A stretch of DNA of 55,499 nucleotides from Acidobacteriota bacterium. Lineage in GTDB: Bacteria; Acidobacteriota; Terriglobia; Bryobacterales; Bryobacteraceae. The stretch spans positions 1 to 55,499 of the forward strand of contig JAFDVS010000096.1 in assembly GCA_018268935.1 (NCBI GenBank). The letters are read 5' to 3'. A program made the translations under genes and the position numbers. This document shows, one piece after another, positions 1 through 8,135 of this stretch; position 1 is the first letter of the stretch; the number at the start of each line of letters is the position of its first letter. The notes under the pieces were generated by a model. That model saw only the letters and a list, made by a program, of their open reading frames with translations, was not told the DNA's origin and ran no database searches.

Positions 1-239
1 ACTACAAATTCGCGCCGGAATCGGGGTTGTACGAAAACGTGGTGGAGTTGGGTGAGGATGTGAAGCGCGGCGATGTGCTGGGGCTGGTGCATTTTCTGGA
101 AGCGCCGGATCGGGCTGCTGTGCCCGTGGTGGCGCATGCGGATGGAGTGTTGATCGCGAACCGTGCTCCTTCGATTGTGGGGCAGGGTGATTGTGTGGCG
201 TGCCTGGCGCACGATACGGATCCACGAAAGCTTGCTTAG
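1..239 (+). CDS. Aspartoacylase/succinylglutamate desuccinylase-family protein, C-terminal fragment
   Basis: The reading frame is open from base 3 to a TAG at 237-239, so the 5' part lies outside the window and only about 78 residues are visible. They begin YKFAPESGLYENVVELGEDV and continue with a small beta-rich lipoyl-like domain (KRGDVLGLVHFLEAP, then HADGVLIANRAPSIVGQGD). This is the usual C-terminal end of zinc-dependent AstE/AspA deacylases such as the DoeB/ectoine-degradation branch. The zinc site lies upstream and cannot be checked. The stop is 16 nt before the M81 gene on the same strand, so a catabolic operon of deacylase, M81 protein and MFS carrier is likely. The substrate is unknown. 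Confidence 0.72.
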   Translation, partial: YKFAPESGLYENVVELGEDVKRGDVLGLVHFLEAPDRAAVPVVAHADGVLIANRAPSIVGQGDCVACLAHDTDPRKLA

Positions 240-255
240 TGCATAGGAAAGACTG

Positions 256-1746
256 ATGCCTAGAATTCTGATCAATGAGTGTAAGCAGGAGGTTTCCTCC
301 TTCAATCCCGTGCTGGGGCAGTATGCCGATTGGGCCGTGGCGTTTGGGCCTGATGTGCTCGAGCTGCATCGTGGCGTTGGCACGGAAGTGGGTGGCGCGC
401 TGGAGGTGTTCGGCGGGCATCCGGAGCTGGAACTGATCGGCGGATATAGCGCCCGGGCGATCACCTCTGGCGGCACGCTGTCCGATGCCGCGATGCAGCG
501 GATTGCCACGGAATTTCTGGACGCGGTGCGCGCTCATGCGGATGTGGACGCGATCTACTTCAGCCTGCACGGGGCCATGGCTTCGGAGACGGAGCATGAC
601 GCCGAGGGATATCTGTTGCAGGAGACGCGGAAGATCGTGGGCGAGCAGGTGCCGATTGTCACCTCGCTCGATCTGCATGGCATTCTCACCGATCGGATTA
701 TTCAGCATTCGAACGCGGTGGTGCTGTACCACACGTATCCGCATGTGGATTTTTATGAAACGGGGCAGCGTTCGGCACGGCTGTTGGTGAAGATCATTCG
801 CGGGGAAGTGAATCCGGTGTCGGTGAGGGTGGAGATTCCGGCGCTGGTGCGCGGGAACGAGTTGAAGACGGCGACGGGCATGTGGGGCGAATGCGTGCGC
901 GATGCCATTGCGTTTGAGAATAGCGCGGGCGGGCTTTCGGGCGGCATGTTCATTGGGAATCCGTTCACCGATGTGCCGGATCTTTGTTCGAATGTGTTTC
1001 TGGTGGCGGATGGGGATTCGTCGCGGGCGGAAGTGGAGGCGGTGCGCATTGCGAACAAGTTCTGGGCGATGCGGGAGCATTTGCAGCAGCCGTTGACGGG
1101 CTTGCACGAGAGCGTGGCGAAGGCCGCGGCGGCGAAGGGGCGTGTGGTGCTGGTGGATGCGGCGGATGCGACGAGTTCGGGTGCCTCGGGCGACAGCAAC
1201 GCGATTCTGCGGGCGCTGTTGGAGGCAGGATACAAGCGGACGGCGCTGATTCCGATGGTGGATCCGCCGGCAGTGGAGAAGGCTTTCGCAGCGGGTGTGG
1301 GCAGCGAGATTGATGTGGCGGTGGGTGGAGCGATGGATGGCAAGCGGTTTACTCCGGTGGAGATTCGGGCTCGTGTGCGGATGCTGTCGGACGGCGCGTT
1401 TCGCAGTGAATCGCATGGGGTGACATGGAACAGCGGGCGCACGGCGGTGCTACAGACAGGGACGATTACGTTGATTATGATCAGCCAGGCAGTGAGTTTG
1501 TATGATCGTTCGTTGTTCTATGCGCACGGGCAGGATCCGGCGCTGTTTGATTCGGTGGTGGTGAAGTCGCCGCATTGCCAGCATCACATGTTCGATGAAG
1601 GAGCGGAGTTGGTGTTGAACATTGACGCGCCGGGATCGACGAGCGCGAATCTGCATAGCCTGGGACACACGCGGTGCCGGCGTCCGATTTTTCCATTGGA
1701 TGCGGGTGTGACGTTTGAGCCTCGGGTCCGCGTGTTTCGCCGCTGA
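256..1746 (+). CDS. M81 family metallopeptidase (MlrC/microcystinase C-like), cytoplasmic
   Basis: The 496-residue product belongs to the MlrC family, zinc enzymes that degrade linearised microcystin and related small amides. The expected metal-site pattern is present: Asp139-Leu-His141 (SLDLHG) and His163 (YPHVDFYETG). The family's N-terminal HE motif reads Gln11-Glu12 (CKQEVSSFNP), so the Glu is kept and the His is lost. There is no signal peptide, unlike the second M81 protein at 29661-31199. A GGAAAG Shine-Dalgarno lies 5-6 nt before the ATG. It sits between a deacylase-family gene and an MFS transporter, which suggests uptake and hydrolysis of a small amide or acylated compound. Family assignment is firm; the substrate is not known. 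Confidence 0.88.
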   Translation: MPRILINECKQEVSSFNPVLGQYADWAVAFGPDVLELHRGVGTEVGGALEVFGGHPELELIGGYSARAITSGGTLSDAAMQRIATEFLDAVRAHADVDAIYFSLHGAMASETEHDAEGYLLQETRKIVGEQVPIVTSLDLHGILTDRIIQHSNAVVLYHTYPHVDFYETGQRSARLLVKIIRGEVNPVSVRVEIPALVRGNELKTATGMWGECVRDAIAFENSAGGLSGGMFIGNPFTDVPDLCSNVFLVADGDSSRAEVEAVRIANKFWAMREHLQQPLTGLHESVAKAAAAKGRVVLVDAADATSSGASGDSNAILRALLEAGYKRTALIPMVDPPAVEKAFAAGVGSEIDVAVGGAMDGKRFTPVEIRARVRMLSDGAFRSESHGVTWNSGRTAVLQTGTITLIMISQAVSLYDRSLFYAHGQDPALFDSVVVKSPHCQHHMFDEGAELVLNIDAPGSTSANLHSLGHTRCRRPIFPLDAGVTFEPRVRVFRR

Positions 1747-1755
1747 GACACAGCT

Positions 1756-2928
1756 ATGGCACTGGTTGCACTGCTGTGGGTCGCGCTGGCGTTGAACTAT
1801 ATCGACCGGCAGATGGTGTTCTCCATCTTTCCCGCGTTGAAGCGCGAACTGGCGTTCACGGATGTGCAGTTGGGATTGATTGGGAGTGTGTTTGCGTGGG
1901 TGTACTCGCTGGGGATGCCGGTGGCGGGGCGATTGGCGGATCGCTTCCGGCGCGACCGTATGATTGTGCTGAGCCTGGTGCTGTGGAGCTTGGCCACGTT
2001 GGGCTGCGGGTTGGCGGGATCGGTGACGGCGTTTCTGATTTGGCGGGCGGTGATGGGGATTACGGAGTCGCTGTATTTTCCGGCGGCTGTGGGAACCATC
2101 GCGGCTGCGCATAGCGGCGCAACCCGGTCGCAAGCGCTGGGGATCCATCAATCGGCGCAGTTGATCGGGATCATCGCGGGTGGCTGGTATGGCGGGTGGA
2201 TGGCGGATCATTGGGGTTGGCGTTGGGGTTTCATGCTGGCTTCGTGCGCGGGTGTGGCGTATGCGCTGGTGTTGCTGCGCGGATTGCCGGCGAATCGGGC
2301 CGAGGTGGTGGCGGATAGTGGGAATCCATGGCGGATTGCGTTCGGGTTGTTTCGAGGGCGATGTTATTCGATGCTCTGTTTGGCGTTCTTTGCGTTCTGC
2401 TCGATGCTGTGGGTGTTCTATGCGTGGTTTCCGAATCACCTGGTGGAGCGCTTTGGATTGTCGATGTCGGAGAGCGGATTTCGGGCCACAGTGTTTGTGC
2501 AGTTGAGCTGCGGAGCGGGCGTGTTGATTGGGGGACGGCTGGCGGATACATTGTCGAAGCGACATGCGGCGGCGCGGTATTACATCGCGGGATGCGGGAT
2601 TTTGTTGAGCGCTCCGTTTGGGTATTTGACGTTTGCGGCGTCGTCATTGGATGTGACCACGGCGTTTTCGGTTTGCTACGGGCTGGCGAGCGGGCTGATG
2701 GTGTCGAATGTGTTCGCCGCGGCGTATGACGTGATTGGGCAGCGGAACTACGGATTGGCCGCTGGTGTGTTGAACATGATCGGCGGGTTTGCGGCTTCGA
2801 TCATGATCTTTCTGGCCGGGGTGTTGAAGGGGACGATTGGGTTTTCCGGGTTGCTTCTGTACGTGGCGGTTGGGTGCGTGGTGGTGGCGTTGGGTTTGAT
2901 GTGGACGGCTCGGCTTGAGCTGGATTAA
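1756..2928 (+). CDS. Major facilitator superfamily transporter
   Basis: The 390-residue hydrophobic protein has about 12 membrane segments. It opens with NYIDRQMVFSIFPALKREL, typical of organic-anion/sugar-acid carriers of the MFS, and carries the loop 2-3 signature GRLADRFRRDRM. It begins 9 nt after the M81 gene with no strong ribosome-binding site, so translation is probably coupled. Together with the upstream deacylase and M81 genes it probably imports the compound those enzymes degrade. The stop codon overlaps the stop of the convergent DUF2961 gene by 4 nt (TTAA, 2925-2928). Confidence 0.9.
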   Translation: MALVALLWVALALNYIDRQMVFSIFPALKRELAFTDVQLGLIGSVFAWVYSLGMPVAGRLADRFRRDRMIVLSLVLWSLATLGCGLAGSVTAFLIWRAVMGITESLYFPAAVGTIAAAHSGATRSQALGIHQSAQLIGIIAGGWYGGWMADHWGWRWGFMLASCAGVAYALVLLRGLPANRAEVVADSGNPWRIAFGLFRGRCYSMLCLAFFAFCSMLWVFYAWFPNHLVERFGLSMSESGFRATVFVQLSCGAGVLIGGRLADTLSKRHAAARYYIAGCGILLSAPFGYLTFAASSLDVTTAFSVCYGLASGLMVSNVFAAAYDVIGQRNYGLAAGVLNMIGGFAASIMIFLAGVLKGTIGFSGLLLYVAVGCVVVALGLMWTARLELD

Positions 2929-4742
2929 TTAGCCGCCGGCCTGGAGGCCCGCGTCACGTGGAGACGTTGGAGCTCGACGCGGCCGGTGACCTGGAAATAG
3001 ATTGCGTTGAGACCGTTGCGAAGTTCGAGTGTGGTGAGGTTGTGCGGGCCGCTGCGCTCTTTCTTGTCGGCGGCGAATGAGATGAGTTTGCCGATGGGTT
3101 GATCGTTGAGTGCGGCGGTGATGGAACCGAGGCCGGGGCCGGTGAGTCCTTCGATGGCGATCGAGTAGTTGCCTGCTTCGGGCACATCGACGTGGAAAGC
3201 AATGAAGTGGGGGCCGAAACGATCGTTCCCTTCGGTGGTGAAGGAGAGCACGCGGACATTATCTTTGCCAAGGGTGATGACTTCCTTCTTGAGCGTGGCC
3301 TTTTCGAGCGAGGATGCGGCGATGGGCGTGTTCCAGCCGAGTTCGTAGGTCATGCGATCGGGGGCGACGACGCGGCGATCGGCGAGCAAGGGAAGAGCAT
3401 CGGGGCGCGTTGGGGCCGTGGTGGCGTAGAGGTAGGTGACGCCGGTGTAGTCCGTGGGCACGTTGTTCTTCACTGGCCCGTGTTCGATGGTGAGTTTGAT
3501 GCTCTTGCGGTAGACCATCGCGTCGTTGACGAAGATGCGATATGCGCCGGTGCGGGCGAGGTGCTTCTTGTAGTCGAGACAGCCACTCAAGGGGAACAGC
3601 ACGCGGCTGTACCAGCGGCCTGGGATATCGTACCAGCCGCCGTTGAAGAAGTCTTCGCTGCCGGTGCCGTGAATGACGAGTTCCCCATCGATGGTGGCTT
3701 GATCATCGCCTTCGAAGAAGGTGGTGCTGCCGGGTTGAAAGCCTTGCGATTGCAGGGAGACGCCGACGATTTGCCCTTGGCCTTGCACGTCGGCGAAGAC
3801 GAAGGGCCGGCCGTCGGCGGTCTTTGCGTCGCGATGCCAGAGCGCGTAGAGATGGCCCTCGTCATCGAGCTTGGGTGATTTGGAGTGTACGATTTCGGTG
3901 GCGATTTCGACCGGTGTGGCGCGTTCGGAGACAAGTTCGATGCGCGCGGATTTGGCGAAGGGCATGGGGAGGTGCAGATAGCCGGTGTTGTCCTTCACGC
4001 CGAAGAGCAGCGATTCGGCGGCGGGTTCGCCGAAGCTGTAGCCGAGCAGGTCGCTGATGGTGGCGAGGATAGCGGGCTTGGCATCGCCGTCCCAGTAGGC
4101 GCGGAGCACGATGTCGCGATCTGGGCCGGCGAAGGCGGAGGCGGGGCTGAGTTTGAGGCTGAGCACGCGGGCTCCGGTCTTGGAGGCGTAGATGACGGCG
4201 GGCTTCGATTGCGTGAGGCGGTGCTGAGCCTTGATGATTTCGACGGCACGTTTGGTGGCGCGAGGCGAGTCTGTGCCGAGGGCGTAGTTGATCTGATAGA
4301 ACTGCAACTTCGGTCCGCGGTAGAGCACCTTGATGGATTTTTCAAAGCGGATAGGGACGTAGCAGAAATAGCCGCCTGCGCCGGAGCCGACATCCGGCTT
4401 GAGGAATGGCGCCTGCTTGCCGGTGAAGAGGTCGATGAACTTGACGCGGTGGCGCGGAGTGGATTCGCCATCGATGTAGAATTCGACGGGGTCCTGGGTG
4501 GGGGTGGGAGTCCAGATACGGGTGAGAACGCCGGGGCCGTCGTTGAGTTCGGCAATCACCAGGGCATCGCCTTCCTTGCGGAGGAAGGAGTATTTGCCGG
4601 AGAAGCCATCGTCGTTGCCTCCGGTACGGTCGTAGCTGGAGAATGCGCCCACTTTGCGGTAAGCGCGGATGCGGGCGAGGTCGTCGGTTTGGGCGCTGAG
4701 TGTGGAGGCGAGCGCGGCCAGGAGCCACCAATGTGCGGTCAT
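2925..4742 (-). CDS. Secreted DUF2961 (GH172-type) protein
   Basis: The 605-residue protein has a signal peptide (residues 1-18, ending LASTLSAQ). It contains the DUF2961 core, with IRFEKSIKVLYRG in the first half and, near the middle, GTGSEDFFNGGWYDIPGR, the family hallmark. DUF2961 is now GH172, whose characterised members act on fructose dianhydrides and D-arabinofuranosides. The C-terminal 150 residues form a separate beta-sandwich (LRNGLNAIYFQVTGRVEL) that may bind carbohydrate. The gene stands alone, starting 21 nt from the divergent gene at 4764. Its -10-like element is 8 nt from the ATG (see the 4743-4763 entry). The substrate is inferred only at the level of a furanosidic sugar. Confidence 0.85.
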   Translation of the reverse strand: MTAHWWLLAALASTLSAQTDDLARIRAYRKVGAFSSYDRTGGNDDGFSGKYSFLRKEGDALVIAELNDGPGVLTRIWTPTPTQDPVEFYIDGESTPRHRVKFIDLFTGKQAPFLKPDVGSGAGGYFCYVPIRFEKSIKVLYRGPKLQFYQINYALGTDSPRATKRAVEIIKAQHRLTQSKPAVIYASKTGARVLSLKLSPASAFAGPDRDIVLRAYWDGDAKPAILATISDLLGYSFGEPAAESLLFGVKDNTGYLHLPMPFAKSARIELVSERATPVEIATEIVHSKSPKLDDEGHLYALWHRDAKTADGRPFVFADVQGQGQIVGVSLQSQGFQPGSTTFFEGDDQATIDGELVIHGTGSEDFFNGGWYDIPGRWYSRVLFPLSGCLDYKKHLARTGAYRIFVNDAMVYRKSIKLTIEHGPVKNNVPTDYTGVTYLYATTAPTRPDALPLLADRRVVAPDRMTYELGWNTPIAASSLEKATLKKEVITLGKDNVRVLSFTTEGNDRFGPHFIAFHVDVPEAGNYSIAIEGLTGPGLGSITAALNDQPIGKLISFAADKKERSGPHNLTTLELRNGLNAIYFQVTGRVELQRLHVTRASRPAAN

Positions 4743-4763
4743 CGTTCGCTATTATGTCGCATC
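4743..4763. promoter_or_regulatory. Shared bidirectional -10 element in a 21-bp divergent gap
   Basis: Read on the plus strand, TATTAT (4750-4755) is followed by 8 nt and then the ATG at 4764. On the minus strand, CATAAT (4756-4751) is followed by 8 nt and then the ATG at 4742. The two hexamers overlap by five bases and the layout is symmetric. The whole gap is only 21 bp, so any promoter inside it must yield leaderless or almost leaderless mRNAs both ways. A 4/6 match to a -35 (TTCCCA) lies 17 nt upstream on the minus strand; no good plus-strand -35 is visible. Confidence 0.5.
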
Positions 4764-5417
4764 ATGGTTGCCTTGGGAATTGGATTTCTTGCGCTGTCGA
4801 TGGGTGGGTTGTTGATGGCCGCGCTGTTCCGGCATTCCCGTGTGGCGGCGCTGGCTGTGGTGATCATTTTGGCCGTGGAATGGATGCTGGCGTCGGTGGG
4901 TGTTCTGGGGCAATGGGCGCGGCGGCCTCCACCGTTCATGGTGATGATGGCGGTGCTGTTTGCGTTGACGCTGTGGCTGGCGTTGTCGCAACTGGGAGGG
5001 AAGATTGTGGAGGCAACGCCGTTGTGGGTGCTGATTGCGTCGCATGCGTTTCGATTGCCGTTGGAACTGGTGATGCACCAGGCGTTTATTGAAGGGCTGA
5101 TGCCAATCCAGATGTCGTATGCGGGATCAAACCTGGACATCGTGACGGGAGCGACGGCAATTGTGGCGGCGGCGTTGGTTCGAGCGAAAGTGCTGGTGCG
5201 GGCGGTAGCCACGATGTGGTGTGTGCTGGGGCTCGCTTTGCTGTTCAACATTGTGCAGATCGCGGTGCGATCGACTCCGGTGTTTCGGGCGTATGGAGAT
5301 GACCGGCTGAACACGTGGATCGCGGATGTGCCTTACGTGTGGCTGCCTGGCGTGTTGGTGCCGGTGGCGTTACTGGGGCATGTGCTGGTATTGAGGAGAT
5401 TGCGGTCAGCGATCTAA
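4764..5417 (+). CDS. Conserved hypothetical membrane protein
   Basis: The start at 4764 (MVALGIGFLALSMGG) is chosen because it is the first ATG after the divergent gene and lies 8 nt after a -10-like hexamer. The 217-residue product has six or seven hydrophobic segments, roughly residues 1-22, 27-50, 57-77, 84-100, 120-138, 139-163 and 185-212. A polar stretch within the membrane part (SHAFRLPLELVMHQAFIEGL, then SYAGSNLDIVTGATA) has several conserved-looking charged residues. This resembles uncharacterised bacterial membrane proteins with a His-x-x-Arg-x-Pro-x-Glu pattern. No function can be given. Its stop overlaps the convergent stop at 5414-5417. Confidence 0.75.
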   Translation: MVALGIGFLALSMGGLLMAALFRHSRVAALAVVIILAVEWMLASVGVLGQWARRPPPFMVMMAVLFALTLWLALSQLGGKIVEATPLWVLIASHAFRLPLELVMHQAFIEGLMPIQMSYAGSNLDIVTGATAIVAAALVRAKVLVRAVATMWCVLGLALLFNIVQIAVRSTPVFRAYGDDRLNTWIADVPYVWLPGVLVPVALLGHVLVLRRLRSAI

Positions 5418-5707
5418 GCGGCTGCGTTCTTGGCTTTGCATTCCTTCGAGCAGTAGTAGAGTGTTTCGCCCTTGGAGGAAGCGGTGAGCGCGGTGCTGGC
5501 GACGACGTAGGTGCCGCAGGTGTGGCAGGCTTTGAGCTCCCCGCGAGTGGGAGGCGGCTTGGAAGTAGAGGAGGCCTGCTGCGGACGCGAGGCCTCCGTT
5601 TCCTCCTTCATCAGATCAGAGAAACCTTTCCCAATGATTCCGATCACCATCCGCAGGAACGAGATGGCGACGATGCTGATCAGCGCGTAGATCAGTGCCC
5701 GGATCAT
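5414..5707 (-). CDS. Small membrane-anchored zinc-finger protein (PP0621/TRASH-like)
   Basis: This 97-residue protein has an N-terminal membrane helix (residues 4-25), a variable Ser/Pro/Gln linker, and a C-terminal four-cysteine module: CHTCGTYV, then YYCSKEC. That arrangement matches the PP0621-type family, in which a Cys-x2-Cys...Cys-x3-Cys knuckle probably binds zinc. The gene begins 24 nt after the end of the CRD-TPR gene on the same strand, so the two are probably co-transcribed. Function unknown. Confidence 0.75.
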   Translation of the reverse strand: MIRALIYALISIVAISFLRMVIGIIGKGFSDLMKEETEASRPQQASSTSKPPPTRGELKACHTCGTYVVASTALTASSKGETLYYCSKECKAKNAAA

Positions 5708-5731
5708 GAGGGTACCGCCTGAAGTGGGCGA

Positions 5732-6919
5732 TTACTTTTTCTTGGTGGACTTCTTTTGCTGGTTCTTCTTGGCGTCGGGGTTGGTGAATTCCGTGGCCAC
5801 GGTGGCGTCGAGCGTTGCGATCATGCCCTTGGCGGATTCGGCGAAGGGGCCATCGGGTTTCAGCTCCAGGTACTTGGCGAAGGCTTCCTTGGTTCCGGGA
5901 GGCGGCGTCACTTTGCCATCGGCGGTGGTGGTCGCCTTGGAGAGCAGGTAGACGCCGTACTGATACTGCGCGTCGGCGTAGTTGGGATCCTTTTCGATGG
6001 CCATTTTGAAGGCAGCGCCGGCGGGCTCGGTCTGGCCCGTATTCACGAGCACAGCGCCGAGGTTGTAGAAATAGCGGCCGGCGTTGGGCGCATCGAGTTC
6101 AGCGGCTTTGGTCAGTTCGGCCTGGGCTTGGTCATACTTCTTTGCCTTGGCGAGAGCGAGGGCGAAGTTGTTGTGGTAGGCGGCATCGTCGGGCTTCAGT
6201 TCGATGGCTTTGTTGTAGGCGTCGAGACCCTTGGTCTGGATGTCGGTCTGTTCCTGGCCGGTTTTGGCGGCGGCAACGCCCATATAGGATTCAGCGAGCT
6301 GGGCCCAGATCACATGCTGCTTGGGGTCGATGGTGGAGGCTTTCTCGAAGGCGGTGACGGCGGCGTCAAACTGTTTCGTCTTGAGGGCTTCCATACCGCC
6401 GTTGAAGGCGTCGTTCAATTCTTTGTTCTTCGCCATCGCCTGCTGGCGATCCTTCATCGCTTTTTCAATGGCGGCGCGCTGTTCGGCGCTCATTTCGCGG
6501 GTCTGTTCTTTGGTGAGCTGACCGCTTTCGGCGGCCTTTGTCATCGCTTCCTGGCGCTGCTTGTTGGCGGCGAGATCGAAGTTGATGGGCACGGGATCGC
6601 CGAGCTTGGTGCGAACGCCCTTCACCTGGTCGCGCTGTTTGCCGTCGACTTCGAGGTAGACGTTATAGGTGCCGAGGGGGAGACCAGCGTGGAAGTAGTG
6701 GCCCTTTTTATCCGTGGCGGTCTGGTAGTTGCCTTTGATGTCAGTGCGCTCAATCTTGATGCAGACGCCCTGGCTTTTCTTGCAGTCGCCCTTGACGACC
6801 ATCTTCCCATCTTCGCCTTTGACATCGCCTTCAATCGCCCCGGTCTGCGCCGTTGCCATTCCGGCGGCAAGCAACAACAGGGCCGGGAACCAGATCATTC
6901 TGCGGAACATGGGATACAT
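5732..6919 (-). CDS. Exported CRD-TPR protein with lysine-rich tail
   Basis: The 395-residue protein has a signal peptide (residues 1-25, ending GMATAQ). A carboxypeptidase-regulatory-like beta domain follows at about residues 28-115 (DKKGHYFHAGLPLGTYNVYL). A charged helical linker and roughly five TPR units span residues about 165-370. The C-terminus is extremely basic (KKNQQKKSTKKK). The ATG at 6919 is preferred because GGAG lies 9 nt upstream; an alternative ATG is at 6910. Such proteins are usually periplasmic or outer-membrane-associated scaffolds in Acidobacteriota. The partner is unknown. Confidence 0.82.
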   Translation of the reverse strand: MYPMFRRMIWFPALLLLAAGMATAQTGAIEGDVKGEDGKMVVKGDCKKSQGVCIKIERTDIKGNYQTATDKKGHYFHAGLPLGTYNVYLEVDGKQRDQVKGVRTKLGDPVPINFDLAANKQRQEAMTKAAESGQLTKEQTREMSAEQRAAIEKAMKDRQQAMAKNKELNDAFNGGMEALKTKQFDAAVTAFEKASTIDPKQHVIWAQLAESYMGVAAAKTGQEQTDIQTKGLDAYNKAIELKPDDAAYHNNFALALAKAKKYDQAQAELTKAAELDAPNAGRYFYNLGAVLVNTGQTEPAGAAFKMAIEKDPNYADAQYQYGVYLLSKATTTADGKVTPPPGTKEAFAKYLELKPDGPFAESAKGMIATLDATVATEFTNPDAKKNQQKKSTKKK

Positions 6920-6982
6920 GAGTGGATCTCCAATCTCTAACTTTCAGGTGCGGAATCGCTCAATTTCAGAATACTATATCAA

Positions 6983-6998
6983 CGGACGCGATAGTCCG
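6983..6998 (-). terminator. Possible hairpin terminator after the flippase-like gene
   Basis: CGGAC (6983-6987) pairs with GTCCG (6994-6998) around a 6-nt loop, just downstream of the stop of the minus-strand gene at 7020-8042. The stem is short and there is no clear U-tract, so support is weak. Confidence 0.25.
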
Positions 6999-7019
6999 CG
7001 CTGAGGGCAGGGATTAGGC

Positions 7020-8042
7020 CTATACGGGCAGTGTGGTTTCTTCCCGATCGGATAATTCGGACCGCGCTTTGCGCTGCAGATCGCGCAGTTTGAAGCCGGT
7101 GAGAGCGACTGCGACGCAACCGGCAACCAGAAGGGGGACGGTGATGATGAAAAACATGACGCCGGAGAGTCCCTTCGCGGTTTGCCGGTCGACGCCAAGC
7201 AGCATGAGCGCGGCGACGGCGAAGGCGTTGAAGAGGCCGATGTTGCCTGGCGGGCCGGGGATCACGGTTCCGAGCCGCAGCACCACCAATACGCAGATGG
7301 CGTGGCCGAAGGTGAGATCGAGGCCGTAGCCACGGATCATGGAAAAGATAGGGACGGCCTGCAGTGCGAGGTAAAGGAAACTGACGCCCGCGGCGGCGAA
7401 GAAAGACCGCGATTGGCCCATGGCGTGGAGCCCTTCAATGAGATGGCGAAAGACTCTGAGCCAGGAGTGGCGGGCGAGAACGTCAGCGGATTCATCGCGG
7501 CGGTGCACGGCGAAGGCGAGCAATACGCCGAGCGTCATGACGATCAGTGCGAGCACTCCGGCGCCGTACTTCAGGTTGGCATCCACTTTCACGAACAAGG
7601 TGGTGAGGAAGAAGGCGAGGATGAGCCACACGCCATCGAGCAGGCGCTCAATGAGAGCGCTGGAGACGGCGACGGGGAAACTGATTTTGCTCCAGTGCGC
7701 CTGCAGGTAGCAGCGGATAGCTTCGCCGCTGCGCAGGGGGAGTAGCTCGTTGGCGAAGAGGCCGATGTAGATGGCCTGGACGCTGCGGCCGAGGGGGACG
7801 CGAACGATGGGGCTGAGGAGCAGGTTCCAGCGCCACGCCTGGGTGATGTAGACGAGGATATCGGTGCTGACGGCGAGTATGATCCAGAGCCAGTGAATGT
7901 TCCTGAGGCGCGGGAGTTCGGCATGCCAATCGAAGTCGCGGTAGACCCAATAGAGGCAACCAATGGAAATCGCGTAAACGATGGCTGGGCCCAGCCAGGA
8001 AGGAATCCTCAAACTCGTGCCGTTCGCATTGGATGCACCCAT
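7020..8042 (-). CDS. Lysylphosphatidylglycerol synthase TM-region/flippase-like membrane protein
   Basis: The 340-residue protein has about eight membrane helices and the features of the UPF0104/AglD-like family: LYWVYRDFDWH near the N-terminus, YIGLFANELLPLRSGEAIR in the third segment, and LRLGTVIPGPPGNIGLFNAF late in the chain. These are the conserved polar motifs of the LPG_synthase_TM fold, seen in lipid or glycolipid flippases and in the membrane half of MprF. No aminoacyl-transferase domain is attached. The gene is divergent from the beta-oxidation fusion at 8136. A role in moving a polyprenyl- or glycerol-linked lipid is inferred from the family only. Confidence 0.83.
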   Translation of the reverse strand: MGASNANGTSLRIPSWLGPAIVYAISIGCLYWVYRDFDWHAELPRLRNIHWLWIILAVSTDILVYITQAWRWNLLLSPIVRVPLGRSVQAIYIGLFANELLPLRSGEAIRCYLQAHWSKISFPVAVSSALIERLLDGVWLILAFFLTTLFVKVDANLKYGAGVLALIVMTLGVLLAFAVHRRDESADVLARHSWLRVFRHLIEGLHAMGQSRSFFAAAGVSFLYLALQAVPIFSMIRGYGLDLTFGHAICVLVVLRLGTVIPGPPGNIGLFNAFAVAALMLLGVDRQTAKGLSGVMFFIITVPLLVAGCVAVALTGFKLRDLQRKARSELSDREETTLPV

Positions 8043-8059
8043 GCCTTAACTCACCATCA

Positions 8060-8065
8060 TATAAT
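8060..8065 (+). promoter_or_regulatory. -10-like TATAAT between divergent genes
   Basis: A perfect TATAAT lies in the 93-bp gap between the divergent genes starting at 8042 and 8136. In plus orientation it would give a leader of about 64 nt for the fusion gene. The surrounding AT-rich block also reads TATATGAT on the minus strand. No convincing -35 is visible. Confidence 0.4.
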
Positions 8066-8135
8066 CGAGAGTATTGTTGACGCACATTTCGGACCTACCG
8101 CTGTCGATGCGATTTCCGCAACCAGGACGTTTTGC

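Noticed and set aside
1450..2565. A 371-codon minus-strand frame over the M81 and MFS genes
   Set aside because: Composition is that of an antisense shadow and it overlaps two well-supported genes.
3885..4763. Long upstream extension of the membrane protein at 4764
   Set aside because: It runs antisense through the DUF2961 gene and is rich in Gly/Glu/Val; the true start is the ATG after the divergent gap.
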